In this document: positions 8,896 to 15,610 of the stretch, piece after piece | How positions within the stretch are numbered: position 1 is the first letter of the stretch | Layout of the letters: the number at the start of each line of letters is the position of its first letter | NCBI RefSeq assembly: GCF_028682455.1 | Contig: NZ_JANHLD010000005.1 | Location: 1 to 64,000, forward strand | DNA: 64,000 nucleotides | Reading direction: 5' to 3' | DNA from: Pseudomonas putida | GTDB taxonomy: Bacteria; Pseudomonadota; Gammaproteobacteria; Pseudomonadales; Pseudomonadaceae | Program-made: the position numbers and the translations under genes | Notes under the pieces: generated by a model | The model's database searches: none | Seen by the model: the letters and a program-made list of their open reading frames with translations, nothing else | Told to the model about the DNA's origin: nothing

Positions 8896-9340
8896 ACGCG
8901 GACAACCTCCTGAGTATTAGTTCGATGGGCTCGCGAATCAGTTGGTCGTCGACTTCAACGCCGTACTGCGCGGACAAAGTCGCGGCCAACTCATCCGGCA
9001 GGGTATTTAGCAACTCGATCTTGGCGGCGGTGATAACGTCCTCGAAGCGAGAAACCATCTCTGCCTCGATCACGACTTCGCCCAGGTCCTTTGCCAGCGC
9101 CAGCTCTTCGCGGTCGCCGCGTATCCTGTCCAGCCGATCCCGTGTACTTTCCTTCTTGCCGTTCAACGCAGCCTGGCGCATGAGCCACTCGATCACCGCT
9201 TGGGTGTCGTACTGGTTTTCGTTGCCGCGACCCACGCCGAACTCGATGACGGGCATTCCGTCTTTCTGCCAGCGGCTGAGGGTGCGCTCATCTCGACCGA
9301 CGATCTCACCGAGGTCGGCCTTGCTGACTGTCTTGCCCAT
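8816..9340 (-). CDS. Terminase small subunit, Nu1-like
   Basis: The 174-residue protein begins with a winged-helix domain typical of Nu1 (VSKADLGEIVGRDERTLSRWQKDGMPV, about residues 5 to 31). A helical, charged oligomerisation region follows, and the tail is very acidic (about 150 to 174). It recognises the packaging start site and recruits the large subunit. It overlaps the large-subunit gene at its 3' end. Confidence 0.88.
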   Translation of the reverse strand: MGKTVSKADLGEIVGRDERTLSRWQKDGMPVIEFGVGRGNENQYDTQAVIEWLMRQAALNGKKESTRDRLDRIRGDREELALAKDLGEVVIEAEMVSRFEDVITAAKIELLNTLPDELAATLSAQYGVEVDDQLIREPIELILRRLSAYDEGDDDPEWDPDEPDDEEGSEQDGE

Positions 9341-9501
9341 TGCTAAGTCCTTGAAAAGACGGACATCCCTGCATACACCTCAGCTGCAGAGATTCCGCGA
9401 GTCCCCGTACCCGTGTAGGGGGCGAGCCAGGGGGAGGACCCAAAATTTCACCACGCCCGCCCGTGCCCGGTGGGGTCACCCGTGCCTGCAACGCTGAGGC
9501 A
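9341..9501. other. Candidate cos/packaging region upstream of the small terminase
   Basis: This 161-bp gap directly precedes the small terminase start, which is where cos lies in lambda-like phages. It is very GC-rich and contains short repeats such as CCCGTGCC (twice within 9450-9490) and CCCC...GGGG symmetry near 9405-9420. No gene is visible. The assignment is by position only. Confidence 0.3.
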
Positions 9502-9741
9502 TCAGCAAGTCCGGCAACACCGCCCACACCGGCAGCGAGGCTTCTCTTGGTAACGCCCCGTGGCCAGCGCCATGCTCAACGCCTGTACCAGGACCTCCTT
9601 GGGGGTTTCCTCCAGGGTTTTCTCCCAGTAATGTCGCGCACGCATAAAATCGAAATCTCGGCGCACTTGTCTGTCGATGAAGCCCAATACTTGCTCCCAG
9701 CTTTGGGGGTTTGCTTTCTCTTGTTCAGGAGTCAAGGACAT
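9502..9741 (-). CDS. Small phage protein with DRQ...FDF motif and cysteine-rich tail
   Basis: A 79-residue protein starts at ATG 9741, with GGAGG 5 nt upstream. The N-terminal part is helical and charged, with FIDRQVRRDFDFMRARHYWEK at about residues 22 to 42, which resembles the protein at 1-150. The C-terminus, CRCGRCCRTC, has five cysteines and may bind zinc. Its start codon overlaps that of the divergent gene at 9740 within the tetranucleotide CATG. The family is unknown. Its place ahead of the terminase suggests a packaging-related role, as with the HNH genes often found here, but there is no HNH motif. Confidence 0.65.
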   Translation of the reverse strand: MSLTPEQEKANPQSWEQVLGFIDRQVRRDFDFMRARHYWEKTLEETPKEVLVQALSMALATGRYQEKPRCRCGRCCRTC

Positions 9742-10186
9742 GACCACCTCCAACATTCAGAAATTTGATGAGATCACCGGCCGGGTGTTTGGTGCTCTCT
9801 ATGAAAACTTCCCGGTAGCCAGACATCTGCTGATCGAAGACTTCCTGGAAGACGGGTTTTCTTACGATGAGGGCGCGCAGGGAGACTTTCCCAATCAGAA
9901 CGGTGAGTTTTTCTTCGCCTGTGTCGAGTGGCTGGCAGAGGCGGGATACCTGCGCTTTAAAGAGAAACTGCATGACTCAGGATTTGAAAGAGTGGTTCTA
10001 ACCGCAAAAGGCCTTGAAGCCCTCAAGGCTGTTCCCGCTAGCCTTACCGTTGGTCCATCCCTAGGCGACCAACTCGTTGATGCCACCAAAAGCGGTACCA
10101 AGAGCATCGTGGGCAGCCTGGCGGGCGAAGTACTGTCGGTGGGCTCCCGCTTCGTAGCCACCCATTACTTTGGGTTACCGAGCTAA
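9740..10186 (+). CDS. Opposite-strand prophage accessory protein (moron candidate)
   Basis: A 148-residue protein starts at ATG 9740, with AGGAG about 10 nt upstream. The N-terminal two thirds (FDEITGRVFGALYENFPVARHL, then FFFACVEWLAEAGYLRF, then VLTAKGLEALKAVP) look like a winged-helix domain. The C-terminal third is small-residue-rich (GTKSIVGSLAGEVL) and amphipathic, possibly membrane-associated. It is the only rightward gene in the late region, so it is probably expressed in the lysogen from its own promoter. I do not recognise a characterised family. A role in superinfection exclusion or regulation is inference only. Confidence 0.75.
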   Translation: MTTSNIQKFDEITGRVFGALYENFPVARHLLIEDFLEDGFSYDEGAQGDFPNQNGEFFFACVEWLAEAGYLRFKEKLHDSGFERVVLTAKGLEALKAVPASLTVGPSLGDQLVDATKSGTKSIVGSLAGEVLSVGSRFVATHYFGLPS

Positions 10187-10228
10187 ATCAGCACGACTCA
10201 AAGCGCTCCGTCATCCTGGTGGTCCATC

Positions 10229-10576
10229 TTATTCAGCACCAGGGTGACTGGACGGCGGCACTTCGCAGACGCCCAGGCGCTTGGCGGCCCAGCGTTCGTA
10301 CAAGCCGATTGCTACATCGGCACCGGCCATGGCCGTGAGGCAACCCACCGCCGCTGACGCGATGACCGAAACACCCAGCGCATACAGAAGCATGTTGGCT
10401 GACAAGCCGCAGGTCACACAGGCCCCAGAGCGCAACGCCAAGCGACGTAGCAGTGACCAGCCTGTTATTCCGGCCTTGTCTGCGCGCCACATCTCGCCGG
10501 ACACCCCCCCAACTAGGGAAAGTACGATCACCATCCAGATAGGAAGCCCAACTAAAGTTTGCTGCTCACTGTTCAT
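10229..10576 (-). CDS. Phage holin, small membrane protein
   Basis: The 115-residue protein has three hydrophobic segments (about residues 10 to 27, 50 to 70 and 72 to 90), short loops and a charged C-terminus, as in LydA-type holins. It would form membrane lesions that release endolysin or collapse the membrane at the end of infection. ATG 10576 is preceded by GAGG 5 nt upstream. It is the first late gene after the Q-like regulator. No endolysin gene lies next to it, so the endolysin is probably left of the window. Confidence 0.8.
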   Translation of the reverse strand: MNSEQQTLVGLPIWMVIVLSLVGGVSGEMWRADKAGITGWSLLRRLALRSGACVTCGLSANMLLYALGVSVIASAAVGCLTAMAGADVAIGLYERWAAKRLGVCEVPPSSHPGAE

Positions 10577-10606
10577 CAGTGCCTCATAGGTCAACGCACG
10601 GCGCCA

Positions 10607-10637
10607 GAAACAGAAAACCCCGCCAATTGGCAGGGTT
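10607..10637 (-). terminator. Terminator between Q-like gene and holin
   Basis: On the minus strand a 9-bp stem (AACCCTGCC with GGCGGGGTT, one G-U pair) with an AATT loop is followed by a T-rich stretch. It lies just before the holin, like the t_R' terminator that lambda Q overrides. Confidence 0.7.
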
Positions 10638-10735
10638 CTCGATGCAACGACAGGTCGGAGCGGTTGCACAGCACAGTGCTTGTGGGGGAAGCGCCTAAGC
10701 GCACTTTTCATATCGTGGCGACTTTTTACCTGCGT

Positions 10736-10767
10736 TCGGAAAAACCGAAAAGGGCCAGTTTTCGGTT
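10736..10767 (-). terminator. Terminator directly downstream of the Q-like gene
   Basis: On the minus strand a perfect 9-bp stem (AACCGAAAA with TTTTCGGTT) and a 7-nt loop are followed by TTTCC. It begins about 13 nt after the Q-like stop codon. Confidence 0.65.
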
Positions 10768-10780
10768 CGTCGTCTCGACG

Positions 10781-11275
10781 CTACTTCGACGCACTGTCGG
10801 CGCACGCTCGGCGCATTGTGAACCGACGAACGGTATGCCGCCTGTTAACCCCTGAGCGTGCAATCAGCAGCGACAGCACTTGCAGGTGCAGCGCCTTGAC
10901 CCAGTTTCGATAGGTTCGGTCTGCATCTTCGGCCAGGCCAACCTCGCGCATCTGTTCCCGAATCGGTGCGCCATGCAGGTAACGAAACTCGGCCAACGTA
11001 GACAACACCGCACCCCGCTTATCTCGACGCCCCAGCTCGGCAACAGCCGCGTCGACTTCCGCAGCAGAGCGATCCAGGCCAGCACCACCCAGCAGGATCC
11101 GATGCCCTGATGTTCCGCCTCTCGGTGCTGCGCCCTTCCATTCCATGATGCTACCCATCTGACTACCCAACCCCGCCTCCAGGCCGAGCCGGGCGCGCTG
11201 TTCGGCCCAATGCCGCATCAAACCTTCAACCATCGCCAAGCGCTCTGCCAGTTCCAAGCTTTCGATGTCCGCCAT
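10781..11275 (-). CDS. Q-like late regulator / antiterminator candidate
   Basis: The 164-residue protein combines an N-terminal helix (LAERLAMVEGLMRHWAEQRA), a central segment with GSQMGSIMEWKGAAPRG and a C-terminal helix-turn-helix-like region (IREQMREVGLAEDADRTYRNWVKALH). I associate this pattern with antiterminator Q-type proteins of Pseudomonas phages, from memory of the pattern. Position supports it: it is the last gene before two terminators and the lysis/head operon. ATG 11275 or the adjacent ATG 11278 may be the start; GGGGGG lies 8 nt upstream of the latter. Confidence 0.55.
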   Translation of the reverse strand: MADIESLELAERLAMVEGLMRHWAEQRARLGLEAGLGSQMGSIMEWKGAAPRGGTSGHRILLGGAGLDRSAAEVDAAVAELGRRDKRGAVLSTLAEFRYLHGAPIREQMREVGLAEDADRTYRNWVKALHLQVLSLLIARSGVNRRHTVRRFTMRRACADSASK

Positions 11276-11278
11276 CAT

Positions 11279-11606
11279 CAACGCATCCCCCCGAAACCCG
11301 CTACCCGACACACAATTAGGCAACTCAACACAAACCCAACACAGATAAAACCTAATAAATTCAAAGCATTAAAGGTATTCGAGTTGAGTGTGTTGGGTTT
11401 GTTGAGTTTATTTAGCCTCGTATGGGAATTATTTTGATCCTGATGAATGTCGCCAAAAGTTGCGCGCCTGCGCGTGCGCGACGACAAACCCAACACACCC
11501 ACCACGACCCTCGGCAAACCCGCTGAATCTGCGGCCCATACGTGTGTTGCCCCTTGCACATCGACCCGACACAAACCCAACACACTCAACACGCTTATGG
11601 TCGCAC
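11279..11606. repeat. Candidate prophage replication origin with four ACAAACCCAACACA repeats
   Basis: This 328-bp gap between the Q-like gene and the primase contains ACAAACCCAACACA at 11330-11343, 11484-11497 and 11571-11584, and in inverted orientation at 11389-11402. The copies at 11383-11402 (inverted) and 11571-11590 are identical over 20 bp. AT-rich DNA fills 11344-11380 and 11405-11440. Repeats plus AT-rich DNA beside a replication gene are typical of an iteron origin. No convincing gene lies here. Confidence 0.5.
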
Positions 11607-14381
11607 TCATGTTGCCAGCCCCTTCACATGGTCCCAGCCATCGACATTCCAACCCGCAAGCTTTGCCCTGGCACGCCACTCGGCGACGCACGCGCCCAGC
11701 TCGGCCGACTTTGTGGATGGGGGCAGGGAAGGATCTCCATCGGGCGGAAAGAAGAACGCGGCGAAACGACGGTTGTTGCCATCAGTCCACGGAATCGCTC
11801 GGGTCTTCTCCACCGTTGCGCTGATCATCAAGGAGAACTTCGTCTGGCTCATCGAGTGCTCCCGGTTGCGCGAACACCACTCAAGAAACATGGCGTACAC
11901 GTCCGTCGACAGACAGCAGCCCCACAGGCCACGCCCGAGCTCGCCCATGCGCCACAGGTACAGGAACGTCTGCCATGCGGTCCTACTGAGAGCCACCAAG
12001 CGTTGGCGCGCCTCGGTCTTCGGTGGTCGTGTGCGCTGATTGAACTCACCCAGCTCGATGCTCAAAAGCCAGCCATAAAGCGCCGCCACACCACCATTCT
12101 TTAACTCATTACCAATGGCCTTCTGGCGCTCGACAGGAAGCGTCTCCAGAGGCCACATAACCAACATGCGGCGGTCATCCTCGCTGATCGGCCAGGGCAT
12201 GATCTCGTTGCTGAGAAACGCCGCATTCATGTGGTTGGCTTCCTCCCAACCATTGATGAACTTCGACTCCATGCGTACCGTCTTGCCGGTGATCATGTGC
12301 TTGATCTTGCCGACCTGGTTGTAACGCTGATCGCGGCTAACAACCTCCTCGAACACCGCCCAAAGCTTGCGGCTCTGCCAAGCGTTGAAACTTCCCTCCA
12401 ACTGGGACTGCCCGACCGTGGCCGCGTATTGGCCGTAAAGCTCCCCCAGTACGTCGGAGAACAACAGGCTTTTGCCTGAGCCTTCCATTGTCGAGTGGAA
12501 CAGGACAGCCGTGTCCATCTTGGCCCCCATGTGCTGCAACGGGAACGCGACCCACTTCAACAGCCAGTCCAATGCTTCGGCATCGTGATTGCACAAGAAC
12601 GAGATCAGCCAGCGCAGGTTTTCGCACGCAGCGTCATCCCTCACCGGCTCCAGCGGCAGCCCTTCAAACGTGTTGATGTGGGTAGCGGGATCTTTGGTCA
12701 TGGTGGGATCGAACACGATGTGGTCGACATCCACCACCCGCCGACTGGGGCTGTTCAGCCACAGCGAATAGGCATCACCAAGGGCCATTTTGACGGCACC
12801 CTCGGCAATCCGGCGCTTCTTCTCTCGGTCCCATACGTCCTTGGTCCCGTCGATGTAGACGTACCGTTCGATGGGCTCGAGTTTCAATGCGCCGCCCTTT
12901 TTGCTGGACATGCGCCGGGCCTGCTCTAACTCCTGGACTTGCTCAGCAGCAACCAACTTTTTGTTAGTCCGCTCCATCCATTCTTTCGCCAGCGGCTTAC
13001 CGACCAGGGCCTCGAAACCAGAGCGCTTCATCTGCCGCCCCTTATCCATGTCCCACACCTGAGTGGTGCCCTCGACCAGCGCGAATCGCCGCATGGCAAT
13101 TTCAATGTCGAGGGCGTCGTCCCCCGCGCCCCCGGTGCTGCAGGAGTCGGCCGGGCTGGGGCTTGCCCCTTCCAATGGGGCGCGGGGAAGATCGTCAGCA
13201 ATTAACTGGGCGAGGTCATCAAGTGTGAACGGCTGATCGTCGGCCTCATTTCGAGTAGGGGCGCGGGGAAGTTCACCAAGAGGTGGCGGGGATGGTGGTC
13301 GCGACTTCGCGTCGATGCCCAGCATACGCGCTGCCGCCTTCGTCGCCTCGCGGGTGTTGCCACCATGCTGCAGGATGCAAAACACATCGAACGCATCATT
13401 CTTGTGCCCGTTGTTCAGCGGGTCAGAGCTATGGTGCGAATAAAGTTTGTCCTCGCTGATGGTGACACCAGGAAGGCCGCTGCCGCTCTGCGGGCACAAC
13501 CATTTGTTGCCGATTCGCTTGTAGCCATGTGCCTCGATCAGCGTTACCAGGTCATGGCAACGGTTGAACTCAGGAATGACTTCAGGCAGCGACTTACCGG
13601 AATGCTCCGGTGTAGAACGCGACTTGGGTGTAGTGACCACTGGCGGCGCCAGAGGCTTGGGCAACCAAGGACAAGTCGCTTCAGCACCGGGCTTGAACTC
13701 ATCCCACCCCAGCCAAATACTCAGCAACTCAGGCGGAAGGTCCGGCAACCCATCCGGCGATGGCGGGTTACGCCAGGTATAAGGTTGCTTTGTTCCAGGA
13801 TGGATAGAGGGTGGCAGGACGTCCTGGACCAGGCCGCCCCGCAACTCGAAGACAGTGATCTTCTTGAAGGGCTCAGCGGCCAGGCGAAAAGCAGCTTCCC
13901 GAGCAGTATCGCCCGCATCTACCGCCGCCTTTACCTGGGCCATGATGCCCTTGAAAATCGACCCATCGGGGTCGGTCTTGTTGGGCCATACCAGCGAGTG
14001 TCGGGTCAGCTCGACACCATCCGGCACACGGAACATAACGCGAAAGCGCGTCGGGTTACCAACTGTGGTCGGATAGGCATCTGCCAGGGAATCCAGATCC
14101 ATGCCCAGCTGCTGTTGCAACACAAGCCGACTCAGTTCTACATCATCGACATCAAGCGAACAAACTCGGCTCGGCCCCAGGACCACACCGAGGTTGTGCG
14201 CAGGCCGCTTCTGCCAAAGTGCTTCGGCAGCATTGGCGTCAGTGTAGTAACCACCAGGCTTGTTCCACCCACTGCCCTTCGGGCCCTTCTCACCTGGTTC
14301 AATCGGTACCAGTGCAAGCCCGTAGGCTTCAATGTAGTGCCGCGCCCATGCAGCAGTCGGCTGTCCTTGGAGGTCAATCAT
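11607..14381 (-). CDS. Phage replicative primase-polymerase/helicase
   Basis: The 924-residue protein begins with a bifunctional primase/polymerase domain (about residues 10 to 200): VPIEPGEKGPKG, NLGVVLG and the acidic strand SLDVDDVE. A D5-like superfamily 3 helicase domain occupies the second half. Its Walker A is MEGSGKSLLF near residue 635 and its Walker B-like segment is LWAVFEEV. Such proteins open and prime the phage origin. ATG 14381 overlaps the upstream stop as ATGA. The repeat-rich gap just downstream is its likely target. Confidence 0.88.
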   Translation of the reverse strand: MIDLQGQPTAAWARHYIEAYGLALVPIEPGEKGPKGSGWNKPGGYYTDANAAEALWQKRPAHNLGVVLGPSRVCSLDVDDVELSRLVLQQQLGMDLDSLADAYPTTVGNPTRFRVMFRVPDGVELTRHSLVWPNKTDPDGSIFKGIMAQVKAAVDAGDTAREAAFRLAAEPFKKITVFELRGGLVQDVLPPSIHPGTKQPYTWRNPPSPDGLPDLPPELLSIWLGWDEFKPGAEATCPWLPKPLAPPVVTTPKSRSTPEHSGKSLPEVIPEFNRCHDLVTLIEAHGYKRIGNKWLCPQSGSGLPGVTISEDKLYSHHSSDPLNNGHKNDAFDVFCILQHGGNTREATKAAARMLGIDAKSRPPSPPPLGELPRAPTRNEADDQPFTLDDLAQLIADDLPRAPLEGASPSPADSCSTGGAGDDALDIEIAMRRFALVEGTTQVWDMDKGRQMKRSGFEALVGKPLAKEWMERTNKKLVAAEQVQELEQARRMSSKKGGALKLEPIERYVYIDGTKDVWDREKKRRIAEGAVKMALGDAYSLWLNSPSRRVVDVDHIVFDPTMTKDPATHINTFEGLPLEPVRDDAACENLRWLISFLCNHDAEALDWLLKWVAFPLQHMGAKMDTAVLFHSTMEGSGKSLLFSDVLGELYGQYAATVGQSQLEGSFNAWQSRKLWAVFEEVVSRDQRYNQVGKIKHMITGKTVRMESKFINGWEEANHMNAAFLSNEIMPWPISEDDRRMLVMWPLETLPVERQKAIGNELKNGGVAALYGWLLSIELGEFNQRTRPPKTEARQRLVALSRTAWQTFLYLWRMGELGRGLWGCCLSTDVYAMFLEWCSRNREHSMSQTKFSLMISATVEKTRAIPWTDGNNRRFAAFFFPPDGDPSLPPSTKSAELGACVAEWRARAKLAGWNVDGWDHVKGLAT

Positions 14382-14581
14382 GCATGCCGCTCCCGCAGCT
14401 CTTGGCAACTGACACAGGTTTCGCAACCTGCGACCAACTGCTGACGCAACGCCGGGATAGGTTCGTCGCAGTCTTCGCAGAATTGCGCGCTGGGCTTTGC
14501 ACTTGCACGCAACTGGCGCTGCAACGACATCTGCAGGAAGTAGTCGGCCTGGTCATTGGCCAGATCGGCGATGTCAGCCAT
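14378..14581 (-). CDS. TraR/DksA-type zinc finger protein
   Basis: The 67-residue protein has a four-cysteine zinc finger, CEDC...CETC with an 18-residue loop (about residues 35 to 58), preceded by a short helix (DLANDQADYFLQMSLQRQL). Small phage and plasmid proteins of this type bind RNA polymerase in the secondary channel and change promoter choice without ppGpp. It overlaps the CII-like gene by 8 nt and the primase start by 4 nt, so the three are probably one translation-coupled unit. Confidence 0.85.
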   Translation of the reverse strand: MADIADLANDQADYFLQMSLQRQLRASAKPSAQFCEDCDEPIPALRQQLVAGCETCVSCQELRERHA

Positions 14582-15062
14582 TTGCACGGTCCTCCATCGC
14601 CTGGCGGGCACCAGCCATGATGGCCAGCACCTGCCGAATGACGTCCATGCCTCGCTTCTCAAGGTCGAGAACTTCGTGCAGCTCCCACACGTTGTCTGCC
14701 GCGCCATCGTGCATGCTGCCAACGAACGCCCCTGCCTCGTCCAGCAACTTGCCAACGGCCTTCAGGGCTTCATTGGTGGCCGGTACCGGTTCTGGGCGAT
14801 ACCAGACAACGCCTGCGGCCCGGCAGAGTGCATCGAGCACGCGGGTATCCGCGGTCCACTGCAGAACTTCCTCCAGTTCGTCCGGCGAGAGCCAGCGGCG
14901 CTCTTCATCATGTTTGAGCTTCTTCTGCAGGGCATCAATATCGATGCCCATATCGAAGGCCAGGCGAGTGATCCCGCCGTGGTAGTCACGACCAGCGCGA
15001 TAGAGCGCTTGCCGCAGGGAAAGGACCAGGCCTGTGCCCGGCAATGTATCTATGCGACTCAT
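14574..15062 (-). CDS. Phage regulatory protein CII-like
   Basis: The 162-residue protein matches the phage CII regulatory family found in Pseudomonas and Burkholderia prophages. It has an N-terminal helix-turn-helix-like region (ALYRAGRDYHGGITRLAFDMGIDIDALQKKL), then SPDELEEVLQWTADTRVLDALC, then a long helical tail. ATG 15062 is chosen, with GAGG 10 nt upstream. It follows cro in the leftward early operon, as cII follows cro in lambdoid phages. Confidence 0.78.
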   Translation of the reverse strand: MSRIDTLPGTGLVLSLRQALYRAGRDYHGGITRLAFDMGIDIDALQKKLKHDEERRWLSPDELEEVLQWTADTRVLDALCRAAGVVWYRPEPVPATNEALKAVGKLLDEAGAFVGSMHDGAADNVWELHEVLDLEKRGMDVIRQVLAIMAGARQAMEDRANG

Positions 15063-15280
15063 AACCGTTAAACCTCGATTAACGGTGTAGCCATGAGATT
15101 GGGCAAGCCCTATCCTACGACCACGACCGATATGCCTGTTCAAATGTGTTGTGCGACAAGGCATGTCTTTCTAGTCATCCGGTGAATCTTGTGGTGAGAA
15201 GGAACCGGATGGCGGGTTTGGTGGCGCGACTGCGCCGTCATCGCTGAGCTGGGGAAATTCTTGTGGTGAGAGGCCCCAGC
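15063..15280. other. Intergenic leader with two hairpins sharing one loop
   Basis: The 218-bp gap between cro and the CII-like gene contains two inverted repeats. Stem CATCCGGT/ACCGGATG spans 15176-15211. A perfect 12-bp stem spans 15243-15254 and 15274-15285 and overlaps the cro stop codon. Both loops contain TCTTGTGGTGAGA (15187-15199 and 15259-15271), while the stems differ. On the transcribed leftward RNA the loop reads TCTCACCACAAGA. Neither hairpin has a T-tract, so they are not simple terminators. Confidence 0.7.
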
Positions 15281-15499
15281 TCAGCAGTCTCCTTCAGGTT
15301 TCGGCTTACGCCGGCTACCTACCGGGCGAATTTCAATTGCGGTGTACCCGCCGCATCCATCGCTACGCACGCGAATGTCACGCTCTGAATTAAGCATCTG
15401 GGATACCGCGCTCTGCGAGACGCCCAACACCCGCGCCAACTCGGGCTGCGTCTTACCTTGCGCAAACTCACGTAGAGGCATTCCTAAGTCATTCATCAT
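15281..15499 (-). CDS. Cro-like repressor
   Basis: The 72-residue protein has a compact helix-turn-helix (GKTQPELARVLGVSQSAVSQML, about residues 15 to 36) and a basic tail (GSRRKPKPEGDC), as in small Cro proteins. It is divergent from the CI-type repressor across an operator region. Two adjacent ATG codons (15499 and 15496) are preceded by AGGTGG, which suits the second one better. Confidence 0.85.
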   Translation of the reverse strand: MMNDLGMPLREFAQGKTQPELARVLGVSQSAVSQMLNSERDIRVRSDGCGGYTAIEIRPVGSRRKPKPEGDC

Positions 15500-15527
15500 C
15501 CACCTGTCTGGTTGTGATTCGACCGAA

Positions 15528-15556
15528 ATATTAGTGTTACTTTTTTATCATGGCAA
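15528..15556 (-). promoter_or_regulatory. Leftward early promoter (cro) with overlapping operator
   Basis: On the minus strand the -35 box TTGCCA (15551-15556) and -10 box TAATAT (15528-15533) are separated by 17 bp. An operator half GTAACACT (AGTGTTAC on plus, 15533-15540) overlaps the -10 box. A second copy lies at 15569-15576. Confidence 0.75.
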
Positions 15557-15568
15557 GCGATAATAATC

Positions 15569-15605
15569 GTAACACTATTTTTAAAAAATCAGTTTTGCTT
15601 ATAGT
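15569..15605 (+). promoter_or_regulatory. Repressor maintenance promoter, probably leaderless transcript
   Basis: TATAGT at 15600-15605 is a good -10 box, but the -35 position (15577-15582, ATTTTT) is poor. Operator GTAACACT at 15569-15576 lies directly upstream of it, as expected for a promoter activated by bound CI. The predicted start falls on the repressor ATG at 15611 or 15614, giving a leaderless mRNA like lambda P_RM. Confidence 0.55.
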
Positions 15606-15610
15606 CTGGA

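Noticed and set aside
11330..11590. CRISPR array
   Set aside because: The four repeats are irregularly spaced (spacing about 45 to 95 bp), one is inverted, and there are no cas genes.
11278..11691. 137-codon leftward frame across the repeat region
   Set aside because: It overlaps the end of the primase gene, its translation of the repeats (NKLNKPNTLNSNTFNALN) is low complexity, and no good ribosome binding site is seen.
14582..14755. N-terminal extension of the zinc-finger gene
   Set aside because: It would overlap the CII-like gene over most of 170 nt in another frame; ATG 14581 gives the normal small DksA/TraR size.
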